Source: Nocardia amamiensis
Lineage (GTDB): Bacteria > Actinomycetota > Actinomycetes > Mycobacteriales > Mycobacteriaceae
Assembly (NCBI RefSeq): GCF_015477605.1
Contig: NZ_JADLQX010000048.1
Location: forward strand, 1-39,739
Direction: 5' to 3'
Length of the DNA stretch: 39,739 nucleotides
Shown here: positions 33,251 through 39,739 of the stretch, in pieces
Numbering within the stretch: position 1 is the first letter of the stretch
How the letters are laid out: each line of letters starts with the position of its first letter
The notes under the pieces: model-generated
Database searches by the model: none
Told to the model about the DNA's origin: nothing
What the model saw: the letters and a program-made list of their open reading frames with translations, nothing else
Translations under genes and position numbers: made by a program

Positions 33251-33703
33251 ATGGGATCCGAAAAGGTGAAGTGCCCGAACTGCGGAAAGGTCAACAAGGT
33301 AGCGGCGGCCGGGGAAGGAAAACCGCGCTGCGGGAATTGCCACGAGCCGCTGCCCTGGATCGCCTCGGCAGGGGACGACGACTTCGCGGAGGTCGCCGAG
33401 AAATCCTCGGTGCCTGTGCTCGTCGACCTCTGGGCGACGTGGTGTGGCCCGTGCCGCATGGTCAGTCCGGCGCTCGAGCAGCTCGCCAAGGAACGCGCGG
33501 GTCGAATCAAGCTGGTGAAGATCGACGTGGATGCTGCGCCCAGGACGGCCGAACGGTTCACCATCCGCGCCGTACCGACTCTGCTGGTGATGGACCGGGG
33601 CGAGGTCCTGGCTCGTCAGGCGGGCGCCGCTCCGGTACCACAACTGCGCACATGGCTCGATCAGGCGCTCTCGGAAAATGCAGGCAAGGAGACGAAGCCA
33701 TGA
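33251..33703 (+). CDS. Zinc-ribbon thioredoxin (TrxC/thioredoxin-2 type)
   Basis: A 150-aa protein. An N-terminal zinc ribbon (CPNC at about 9-12, CGNC near 31-34) precedes a thioredoxin domain with active site Trp64-Cys65-Gly-Pro-Cys68 in DLWATWCGPCRMV and the cis-Pro loop IRAVPTLLVM. This layout is that of E. coli TrxC, which is induced by oxidative stress and whose zinc site tunes redox potential. It reduces protein disulfides in the cytosol. Fourteen bases after clpB; the stop overlaps the next start (ATGA, 33700-33703). Confidence 0.92.
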   Translation: MGSEKVKCPNCGKVNKVAAAGEGKPRCGNCHEPLPWIASAGDDDFAEVAEKSSVPVLVDLWATWCGPCRMVSPALEQLAKERAGRIKLVKIDVDAAPRTAERFTIRAVPTLLVMDRGEVLARQAGAAPVPQLRTWLDQALSENAGKETKP

Positions 33704-33966
33704 CTTCTGTCCATGTTGACCCACACGTGACCGCGATCCGGCCCGTCGTACCCCGGACTCCGCGGGGCTGCGAGGAATGTCTTCGCCTCGGCACCCCGTG
33801 GGTACATCTGAGGCTGTGCCTGACGTGCGGACACGTCGGTTGCTGCGACTCCTCGCCGGGCAAGCACGCGAGCGCGCACGCTCACGCCATCGGCCATCCG
33901 ATCGTCCAGTCGATGGAGCCAGGTGAAGATTGGCGCTGGTGCTATGTCGACCAGAACTTCGTCTGA
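33700..33966 (+). CDS. UBP-type zinc finger protein
   Basis: An 88-aa protein made almost entirely of a UBP (ZnF-UBP) zinc finger: C-x2-C (CEEC), then CLTCGHVGCCDSSPGKHASA, HAHAIGHPIVQSM and WRWCYVDQNFV. In eukaryotes this fold binds the free C terminus of ubiquitin; bacterial single-domain versions are of unknown role and may bind other C-terminal tails. Sitting between thioredoxin and a flavoprotein in a chaperone operon suggests a quality-control or redox-sensing role (inference). Start coupled to the thioredoxin gene; the 3' end overlaps the next gene by 23 bases. Confidence 0.87.
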   Translation: MTSVHVDPHVTAIRPVVPRTPRGCEECLRLGTPWVHLRLCLTCGHVGCCDSSPGKHASAHAHAIGHPIVQSMEPGEDWRWCYVDQNFV

Positions 33967-35668
33967 GGACGCCGCTCCCGCACCCGACATTCCGCCGCTC
34001 GACGAGACTCCGGATGAACTCGGAGCATTCCCGCGGCTGACGGACGACCAGGTCGCGACACTCGAGGTCGGTGGCACGCGTCGATCGGTTCGCGCCGGTG
34101 AGGTGCTGATCCGAGAGGGCGAACCCAGCAACGACTTCTTCGTCATCCTCTCGGGCAAGGTCGCGATCATCGACGAGGGCGACGGAGACGGTGAACGCTG
34201 GATACTGCGCGTGCATGGTCCCGGCCGATTCCTGGGCGAGCTCGGTTTGCTGGAAGGCCAGGTGGCGTTCTTCACCGCCGAGGCGATCGAGGACGGCGAG
34301 ATACTCGTTGTCCCGGCCGACCGGGTGCGCGAGCTGGTTTCCCACGATCCCGTGCTCAGCGATCTGATCCTGCGCGCCTACCTGGTGCGGCGGCACCTGC
34401 TGATCGGGCTCGGTTCGGGATTCCGGATCATCGGCTCCTGCTATTCACCGGATACGTTGCGGCTTCGGCAGTTCGCCATGCGAAACCGATTGCCCCACAG
34501 GTGGATCGATGTGGAGCAGGACGAACGGGCGGAGCAGCTGCTGCGCAGCCTGGACGTCGCCCCCGAGGACACCCCCGTCGTGATCTGGCACGGCGAGAAG
34601 GTGCTGCGCAATCCCACGAATGCGGAACTCGCCCGCATCGTCGGCCTTCCGGTCCCTGACTCGGTCCGGGACGCAGCCCAGGACGTGTGCGACCTCGTCG
34701 TGGTGGGAGCGGGACCGGCCGGTCTGGCCGCGTCCGTGTACGGCGCCTCGGACGGGTTGAACACGGTGACACTGGAGTCGTTCGCCGCAGGCGGCCAGGC
34801 CAGTACCTCCTCCCGGATCGAGAACTACCTCGGCTTCCCGGCAGGGATCTCCGGCGCCGAATTGGCGGAGCGAGCCGTGATCCAGGCCGGGAAGTTCGGC
34901 GCCCGCATCCTGGTGTCGGCGGAGGTGACCGGTGTGGGGTCCGAGGACGGGCACCACGTGCTCCGGCTGGCGGACGGCGGCACGGTTCGTGGCCGGACCG
35001 TCGTGCTCGCCACCGGGGCGCGATACCGCAAGCTGGCGGTTCCGGGGATCGAGGTACTGGAGGGGACGAGCGTGTACTACGCCGCAACCCATCAGGAAGC
35101 GCGGATGTGCGGCACCGACCCGGTGGCCATCGTCGGCGGCGGTAACTCCGCCGGACAGGCCACTGTTTTTCTCGCGGACCGTGTTTCCCACGTTCACCTG
35201 CTCATCCGCGGCGGTGACCTCGGAAAGAGCATGTCCCGGTACCTCGTCGAGCAGATCGAGCGCCATCCGCGCGTGTCCGTCCACCGGAATACCGAGATTC
35301 GCGAGGTCCACGGTGAGAAGTACCTCGACCAGATTGTGGTCGAGAACAATCACACGGGCGAACAGGCCACTCTCCGGGTACACGCCCTGTTCGTCTTCAT
35401 CGGGGCGGTGCCGCACACCGGGTGGCTGGCCGACACGATCGCACTCGACGACCACGGCTTCGTCCTCACGGGCGTGGACGCGGTCCACGCCCGTGAGGAC
35501 GGCAACCAGTGGATCGGCGACCGGCCGTCGAGGACGCTCGAAACAAGCCTGCCCGGCCTGTTCGCTGTCGGCGACGTCCGCACCGGCTCCGTGAAACGGG
35601 TCGCCTCCGCTGTCGGTGAGGGAGCGATGGCGGTTCGCCAAATCCATGAATACTTCGACAGGAGCTGA
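33944..35668 (+). CDS. cNMP-binding-domain / thioredoxin reductase-like flavoprotein
   Basis: A 574-aa fusion. Residues about 25-155 form a CRP-type cyclic-nucleotide-binding fold (VRAGEVLIREGEPSNDFFVI, GPGRFLGELGLLEG); the Arg that holds the cAMP phosphate in true CRPs is not found in the following GQVAFFTAEA. A linker region (165-245) follows, then a thioredoxin-reductase-like FAD/NAD(P) module: VVVGAGPAGLAASVYGASDG, GGQASTSSRIENYLGFPAG, VAIVGGGNSAGQATVFLADR, LFAVGDVRTGSVKRVASAVG. The redox CxxC of TrxR is absent: the aligned site reads YYAATHQEARMC. That loss is typical of this fused family. ATG 33944 chosen; GTG 33923 would add seven residues. Confidence 0.88.
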   Translation: MSTRTSSEDAAPAPDIPPLDETPDELGAFPRLTDDQVATLEVGGTRRSVRAGEVLIREGEPSNDFFVILSGKVAIIDEGDGDGERWILRVHGPGRFLGELGLLEGQVAFFTAEAIEDGEILVVPADRVRELVSHDPVLSDLILRAYLVRRHLLIGLGSGFRIIGSCYSPDTLRLRQFAMRNRLPHRWIDVEQDERAEQLLRSLDVAPEDTPVVIWHGEKVLRNPTNAELARIVGLPVPDSVRDAAQDVCDLVVVGAGPAGLAASVYGASDGLNTVTLESFAAGGQASTSSRIENYLGFPAGISGAELAERAVIQAGKFGARILVSAEVTGVGSEDGHHVLRLADGGTVRGRTVVLATGARYRKLAVPGIEVLEGTSVYYAATHQEARMCGTDPVAIVGGGNSAGQATVFLADRVSHVHLLIRGGDLGKSMSRYLVEQIERHPRVSVHRNTEIREVHGEKYLDQIVVENNHTGEQATLRVHALFVFIGAVPHTGWLADTIALDDHGFVLTGVDAVHAREDGNQWIGDRPSRTLETSLPGLFAVGDVRTGSVKRVASAVGEGAMAVRQIHEYFDRS

Positions 35669-35672
35669 CGAC

Positions 35673-36122
35673 ATGCCAGTGATGGGTACCGTGAAATTCC
35701 AGCAATTCTTCCGGGCAGTGGCCGGCCTGCAGGTCGACCGGAACGACCTCAAGCGCTACACGGATTTCATCGACGACAAGATCTACGATCTGGTCCTCAT
35801 CGGCAAGGCCTCGGCAAAGGCAAACCTGAGGGACGTGATCGAACCGTGGGACCTGCCGATCACCAAGGGACTGCAGGAGAGCATCCACCGGTTCGAAAAG
35901 CTGGATGAGGAGATCGAGCTGCAGTCTGTGCTCGATCAACTGGCGGCCCGGCCGCCGTTGGACGTGGCCCTTTCCGAGGCGACCGAGCAGCGACTGCCGC
36001 TGATTGTCGGGGGCTTGAGCGTGGCGCTGGCGCACACATTCGTCACGATCGAACCGGACCGTAAAAACCCCGGGACCGCCGAATGGAACGTCGCCTTCGA
36101 CATCTTCCATCTCCTGCTCTGA
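35673..36122 (+). CDS. DUF1931-family histone-fold protein
   Basis: A 149-aa protein of the DUF1931 family: FFRAVAGLQVDRNDLKRYTD, DDKIYDLVLIGKASAKANLR, VIEPWDLPITKGLQ and LPLIVGGLSVALAHTFVTIE. Family structures show two tandem histone folds in one chain, resembling an archaeal histone dimer; DNA binding has not been established generally. GGAG at 35661-35664 precedes ATG 35673, four bases after the flavoprotein stop, so it closes the stress operon. Possible roles are nucleoid protection under stress or a non-DNA role; this is open. Confidence 0.82.
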   Translation: MPVMGTVKFQQFFRAVAGLQVDRNDLKRYTDFIDDKIYDLVLIGKASAKANLRDVIEPWDLPITKGLQESIHRFEKLDEEIELQSVLDQLAARPPLDVALSEATEQRLPLIVGGLSVALAHTFVTIEPDRKNPGTAEWNVAFDIFHLLL

Positions 36123-36788
36123 CCACGGCCCGGGGCCCGGCGAACCAGTAGATCGCCGCTGGCCGCGACGGCTCATCCACTGCGAATAGCCTGCGCGGCA
36201 ATGTATCCCTCGAGCGTGCGTTGGTAGAGCAAACAAACTCGAGCAGATCGAGTTCCGGGTATGCCAACCCGAGACGAGCGGTTAGCGACGGGCACCTCGG
36301 CAACGCGAATCTCTCGTCGGCAGGCGCCTGTCACGCCGCGACGAGCGATCGACAGTTCGGCATGCCTTCCCAGCGCGGCCATGAGACGGGGAGAAACCGG
36401 ATCCCAGTGAAACCCACCACCCCGCGTCCGCAACCGCACCAGGCAGTTGTCGCGGTCGAGATCGTGAAGCGCCAAATCGATGACAGCTTGCCGGTCGCCA
36501 GCGGTTTGGATGTGCAGCATGACGATCAGCTCGTCCAGCTCGGGGTCATCACCGGTGCCGGACGCAACGCGAAGAACTTCCCGCGACTGCTCGCTGCTCT
36601 CAGAACATCGCCTTTGCCAGCACGCCGGCCCGGAAGCCTTGCTGCCGATGCTGAGTTGCTGGAGGGATCGATGAGCCTGTCGCCCTCGGCGTGCTTGTAA
36701 ATGCGTAGCGCACGCTCATGCCGTTACGTGAGCCCCGGATCGCTTGTTGCGTGCACATGGTCGGACTGGCGCCGTGACTTCGGCTGGT
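36123..36788. other. Region between stress operon and ars-type operon
   Basis: It holds the tyrosine-recombinase remnant (36356-36658) and otherwise no supported gene. The two flanking operons converge here. No terminator hairpin with a T-tract was recognised for either, although 36123-36140 is GC-rich. Confidence 0.4.
36356..36658 (-). pseudogene. Tyrosine recombinase (phage/XerD-type integrase) fragment
   Basis: One continuous minus-strand frame reads QREVLRVASGTGDDPELDEL-type sequence (SREVLRVASGTGDDPELDEL), then IVMLHIQTAGDRQAVIDLAL, HDLDRDNCLVRLRTRGGGF and WDPVSPRLMAALGRHAE. This is the start of the catalytic domain of tyrosine recombinases, but the first catalytic Arg, normally in TGxRRG, is lost (TAGDRQAV). 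After GRHAE similarity stops, so the His-x2-Arg and Tyr boxes are missing. No start codon with upstream SAM-like domain is seen. A dead integrase next to the accessory stress operon hints at past integration. Confidence 0.72.
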
Positions 36789-37868
36789 TCATGACCTCGG
36801 ATGGGCATCGATGCGTGCCGATGTCGTCAGCTTACGGCTGGTGATTCTGGTTATGAGGTGTTGGGCGTCGCGGCCGACTCCGCGCAGAGAGTTGGAGGAG
36901 GGGGTGCGTTGCCATTCCAGCCCGAGGTAGCCCAGGCCGGGGTGGGTGAGGGAGAGTCCCTGCCGGTGGCGAGGGGTGTGGTTGACGGTGAGTGCGCCGA
37001 GATCTTTCAGGTAGGGCAGATGCGGTCGGTAGCCGGTGGCGAGGATGACGGTGTCTGCGGGCTGGCGTGTGCCGTCAGGCCAGATGGCGGTGGTGCGGTC
37101 GAGACGGGTGAACATGGGTCGGGTGGTGGGGTTGTCGGTGGCGAGGGCGGTGCAGTAGCGGCCGGTGTCGAGGACGGGTTGGGTTGGTGGGTGGGTGACG
37201 AATCGGCCGAGTGGGAGGGTGTCGAATCCGGTGATCCGGAACCAGAAGTGCAGGTCTCGCCCGAGGGGTCGCTGTGGGACGAACTTCACCGGGTGTCGGC
37301 TGGCGAGTGTGACGGTGGCGTGCTGGGCGAGTTCGGCGGCGATTTGCACGGCGGTGTTGCCTGCGCCGATGACGATCACGTTCTGTCCGGTGAAGACGTG
37401 TGGGGAACGGTATCGGCTGGCGTGCAGGAGTTTCCCGGTGAAGCTGTCCTGGCCGGGGAGAACGGGGATGTTCGGGGAGGCGAACCCGCCGGTGGCCGCA
37501 ATCAGGCGGGGCGCGCCGAACGCGGCGCCGGTGTTGGTGTGGGCGGTGAAGGTGCGTCCGTCGTGGGTGACGGTGTCCACACGGTGCTCGAGATGGATGT
37601 CGGCATCGAGGCTGCTGGCGTAGCGACGGAGATAGTCGACGACTTCGTCGCGGTGGGGGTAGTGGTCGGGGTCGCCGGGGAAGGGCATGCCGGGTAGGGA
37701 GCTGTATCGGGCGGGTGAGAACAGGGTGAGGCTGTCGTAGTAGTGCGGCCAGGAGCCGACGGGTTCGCTGCCGGCTTCGATCAGGGTGACCGTCAGGCCA
37801 CGGCGGCGCAGGTGGTAGGTGGCGGCCAGGCCGGATTGGCCAGCCCCGATGACGATGGCGTCGCTCAT
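36789..37868 (-). CDS. ArsO-like NAD(P)H-dependent flavin monooxygenase
   Basis: A 359-aa flavoprotein with two Rossmann motifs: FAD site IVIGAGQSGLAATYHLRRRG at the N terminus, NAD(P) site VIVIGAGNTAVQIAAELAQH near residue 165, and a third structural motif ILATGYRPHLPYL. It belongs to the flavin-containing monooxygenase-like group; in actinomycete ars operons this type is annotated ArsO (proposed arsenite or organoarsenic oxidation). The start overlaps the small hydrolase fragment by ATGA (37865-37868). It is the last gene of a minus-strand operon with an MFS transporter and a Cys-tailed flavoprotein. Alternative: a general Baeyer-Villiger-like monooxygenase. Confidence 0.83.
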   Translation of the reverse strand: MSDAIVIGAGQSGLAATYHLRRRGLTVTLIEAGSEPVGSWPHYYDSLTLFSPARYSSLPGMPFPGDPDHYPHRDEVVDYLRRYASSLDADIHLEHRVDTVTHDGRTFTAHTNTGAAFGAPRLIAATGGFASPNIPVLPGQDSFTGKLLHASRYRSPHVFTGQNVIVIGAGNTAVQIAAELAQHATVTLASRHPVKFVPQRPLGRDLHFWFRITGFDTLPLGRFVTHPPTQPVLDTGRYCTALATDNPTTRPMFTRLDRTTAIWPDGTRQPADTVILATGYRPHLPYLKDLGALTVNHTPRHRQGLSLTHPGLGYLGLEWQRTPSSNSLRGVGRDAQHLITRITSRKLTTSARIDAHPRS

Positions 37869-38083
37869 GAGTCCTCGAAATCGTCGGCGAGGTGCTCGGC
37901 CAGCGGCAGCAGGCTGATCGCGCTGCCGAGCCCACCGCGCACACCGAGCACGACGGGGCCCTTGCCGCGGGCGAGGTAGGTGATTGTGGTTCGGTCCGAG
38001 GATTTCACTCGACCGCCGCGCACCAGCGTCCGCGGGGACGGTGATCGGCCGGGTGACGGTGCGGGCTGCAGAGTGCTGGTCAT
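37865..38083 (-). CDS. 72-aa N-terminal fragment of an alpha/beta hydrolase
   Basis: From ATG 38083: a Pro/Arg-rich start, then TTITYLARGKGPVVLGVRGG and LGSAISLLPLAEHLADDFED. This is the first two strands and the oxyanion-loop region of an alpha/beta hydrolase (normally TIAYxxxGxGPxVVxVHGG). The His of the HGG motif is Arg here, and everything after DDFE, including the nucleophile elbow, is missing. It starts on an ATGA overlap with the MFS gene and ends on an ATGA overlap with the monooxygenase gene, so the deletion was clean and coupling is kept. Probably non-catalytic; counted as a CDS because the frame is intact. Confidence 0.65.
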   Translation of the reverse strand: MTSTLQPAPSPGRSPSPRTLVRGGRVKSSDRTTITYLARGKGPVVLGVRGGLGSAISLLPLAEHLADDFEDS

Positions 38084-39309
38084 GGGTGGGGTTCTTTCAC
38101 AGGCGTGGTGGGGATGCTCGCGGCGGCCAGTAGCGCGGCAGCGGCGGCGAGGGCGCCGAGGATGAGGAACGCGGTGGCGTACCCGCCGACCGCGGCGGAC
38201 AGGGCGGTGGCGCCGAAGGGGGCCAGGGCCATGGTGATGGTCAGGGGCGCGGACAGCAGGCCGGTGAGCTGGCCGTAGTGGGCGCTGCCCCAGCGGTCGG
38301 TGACTGCGGTGGCTTGCAGCAGGGTGAACACGCCGCGTGCCATACCGGCGGCGATCGCGGCCGCGATCAGCGCGGCAGCGGTGGTGAACACCCCGAGCAG
38401 GGCGGTAGTGGCGGCGATGGCGAGCAGAATTGCGACGGTGCGGGTGCGGACGCTGGTGCGGGCGGCAAGGGTCGCGTAGCCCAGGCGGCTGGCGACCTGC
38501 CCCGCGCCACCCAACCCGAGCGCGACCGCGGCGACGGTGGTGTCGAGACCGCGTTCGGTCAGCAACGGCACCAGGGTGACCACCACGGCGAAGGAGGCGA
38601 ACCCGCTGACGCTCAACGAGATCGCCAGCACCAGGAACGCGCGGCTGCGCGCCACCGGTCCGGGGTGGGTGAGGTGGGCGTGTTCGGGTTCGGCGGCCGG
38701 GCGCGGCGGCCACGGCAGCCGCAGCCCGAACCAGTGCCCCGGCACGGTCACGACCGCGAGAATCACCGTCAGCACCAGATATGTCGTCCGCCAATCCATG
38801 TGCGCGACCAGGGCCGCGGTCAACGGAGCGAAGACGGTGGAGGCCAAACCCGCGGCCAAGGTCAGCACTGTCAGCGCGCGGATCCGGTTCGGGCCGTACC
38901 AGCGGGTGAGGGCGGCGAACGCCGGGGGATACAGCACCGCCCCCATCGCGATCCCTGCCAGCAGCCAGCCCGCGACGAACCACACCAGGGTGGGTGCGGT
39001 CGCCACCAGGATCAAGGCGGGTATGGACAGCAGCGATCCGGTGGTCATGATGCCGCGGGGGCCGTGGCGGTCGAGCCAGCGGCCCACGGGGATGCCGGTG
39101 AGGGCGGCAAGCAGTTGCCCGGCGGAGAACGCGGCGGTCAGCGCGGTCGCCGGCCAGCCGGTGTCGGTGGTGATGTGCCCGAGCAGCACGGGGAAGGCGT
39201 AGAACAGGATTCCCCAGCTGGTGATCTCGGTGACGCACAGCACCACCAACACCCACCGCAACCCGGCCCCGGTGGCCACCGGCTGTGGTGGCGCGGAAAC
39301 AGCCTCCAT
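38080..39309 (-). CDS. MFS transporter in the ars-type operon
   Basis: A 409-aa protein with about 12 hydrophobic segments and MFS motif A (GRWLDRHGPRGIM) in loop 2-3. N terminus SAPPQPVATGAGLRWVLVVL. ATG 39309 is preferred; a GTG just before it adds one residue. A second ORF of similar length runs in another frame on the same strand but is Arg/Pro/His-rich and not membrane-like. Within an ars-type cluster it probably exports an arsenical or a modified product, by analogy with ArsK/ArsJ-type MFS pumps; the substrate is inference. Confidence 0.88.
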   Translation of the reverse strand: MEAVSAPPQPVATGAGLRWVLVVLCVTEITSWGILFYAFPVLLGHITTDTGWPATALTAAFSAGQLLAALTGIPVGRWLDRHGPRGIMTTGSLLSIPALILVATAPTLVWFVAGWLLAGIAMGAVLYPPAFAALTRWYGPNRIRALTVLTLAAGLASTVFAPLTAALVAHMDWRTTYLVLTVILAVVTVPGHWFGLRLPWPPRPAAEPEHAHLTHPGPVARSRAFLVLAISLSVSGFASFAVVVTLVPLLTERGLDTTVAAVALGLGGAGQVASRLGYATLAARTSVRTRTVAILLAIAATTALLGVFTTAAALIAAAIAAGMARGVFTLLQATAVTDRWGSAHYGQLTGLLSAPLTITMALAPFGATALSAAVGGYATAFLILGALAAAAALLAAASIPTTPVKEPHP

Positions 39310-39323
39310 CACAACCGGCCGCC

Positions 39324-39739
39324 TCAGCGCGCGGGCACAGCGGTCAACGGCAGCTCCTGCAACGCCACCGGACCCGACGACAACACGTCCTGCCCCGTCG
39401 GTGCACCACCACAGCAGCCACCACCAGCTGTGGTTTCAGCGGGTTCCTCGGCCGGGGCGTCGAAGACTCCGGAGCCGCCGCAGACACCGGTGTCGGGCAG
39501 GACGAGTTCGACGCGTTCGGCGGCTTCGTGGTCCCCGGCCAGCGCGGCGGCCAGCGAGCGGACCTGTTCGTAGCCGGTCATCGCCAGGAACGTCGGGGCG
39601 CGGCCGTAGCTTTTCATCCCGGCCAGGAACACGCCCGGCTCCGGATGCGAGAGTTCTTTCACCCCGTGCGGGTAGACGGTGCCGCAGGAGTGCACGTTCG
39701 GGTCGATCAAGGGCGCCAGCTCCACCGGTGCCTGCAACA
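39324..39739 (-). CDS. C-terminal part of an ars-associated flavoprotein with Cys-rich tail, partial
   Basis: The frame is open through the right edge, so only about the last 138 residues are visible. VHSCGTVYPHGVKELSHPEP, then GVFLAGMKSYGRAPTFLAMT and GYEQVRSLAAALAGDHEAA match the end of FAD-dependent oxidoreductases found in actinomycete arsenic operons. The tail carries GVCGGSG and GGGCCGGAPTG, Cys pairs suited to binding a soft metal or metalloid. It is the first visible gene of the minus-strand operon; the MFS gene follows after 14 bases. The TTG at 39737 is most likely an internal Leu codon. Confidence 0.75.
   Translation of the reverse strand, partial: LQAPVELAPLIDPNVHSCGTVYPHGVKELSHPEPGVFLAGMKSYGRAPTFLAMTGYEQVRSLAAALAGDHEAAERVELVLPDTGVCGGSGVFDAPAEEPAETTAGGGCCGGAPTGQDVLSSGPVALQELPLTAVPAR

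Noticed and set aside
37865..39256. Very long minus-strand frame in a different phase across the ars MFS gene
   Set aside because: Upstream of 38083 it is Arg/Pro/His-rich shadow of the transporter; only its last 72 codons (from ATG 38083) show hydrolase similarity and are kept.
1..39739. CRISPR arrays, rRNA, tRNA, plasmid origin
   Set aside because: No regularly spaced direct repeats with spacers and no conserved RNA gene segments were seen in the read-through.

Overview
The window is high-GC DNA with dense, 4-base-overlapping operons, an NRPS end, SigA-type promoters and many IS remnants. This points to a mycolic-acid actinomycete, most likely Nocardia or a close relative. The genus is inferred from gene style, not from a marker gene.

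Layout. 1-1154: the last carrier and thioesterase domains of an NRPS that starts before the window. 1642-2287: a frameshifted ATP-dependent DNA ligase pseudogene. 2294-2965: a TRIC-type cation channel. 3384-7143: a compact operon of a TetR/LmrA-like repressor with a clear operator, a fused reductase/hydrolase and an M20 amidohydrolase. 7144-7902: non-coding, with an unusual set of alternative hairpins. 7903-8787: a conserved hypothetical protein. 9312-10712: a DEAD-box RNA helicase. 10713-11742: decayed DNA with an IS3 remnant.

The core (11743-22310) is a small biosynthetic gene cluster that I cannot match to a described pathway. An XRE regulator is followed by nine same-strand, mostly overlapping genes: alpha-oxoamine synthase, FAD oxidoreductase, SDR, UDP-glucuronate decarboxylase-like enzyme, class I aminotransferase, UDP-glucose 6-dehydrogenase, a free-standing 119-aa piece homologous to the C-terminal domain of the first gene, ATP-grasp ligase and MFS exporter. 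It looks set up to make an alpha-aminoketone or amino-alcohol unit, couple it through an amide bond and export it. UDP-glucuronate/UDP-pentose supply is built in, but no glycosyltransferase is visible. IS3 remnants lie on both sides (about 11.3 and 25.1 kb).

22574-24803 holds a divergent serine beta-lactamase-like hydrolase and LysR regulator. 25445-26085 is a toxin/antitoxin-like pair whose upstream gene is broken at an octamer repeat. 26461-36122 is a ten-gene stress operon: YflT-like protein (frameshifted twice), dnaK, grpE, dnaJ/cbpA, cbpM-like, clpB, zinc-ribbon thioredoxin, UBP zinc finger, cNMP-domain/thioredoxin-reductase-like flavoprotein and a DUF1931 histone-fold protein. It combines disaggregation with redox functions and is probably a second, accessory chaperone set. 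It is followed by a tyrosine-recombinase remnant (36356-36658).

36789-39739 (minus strand) is part of an arsenic-type operon: a flavoprotein with a Cys-rich tail (cut by the window edge), an MFS transporter, a 72-aa hydrolase fragment and an ArsO-like monooxygenase. No tRNA, rRNA, CRISPR array or replication origin was seen.
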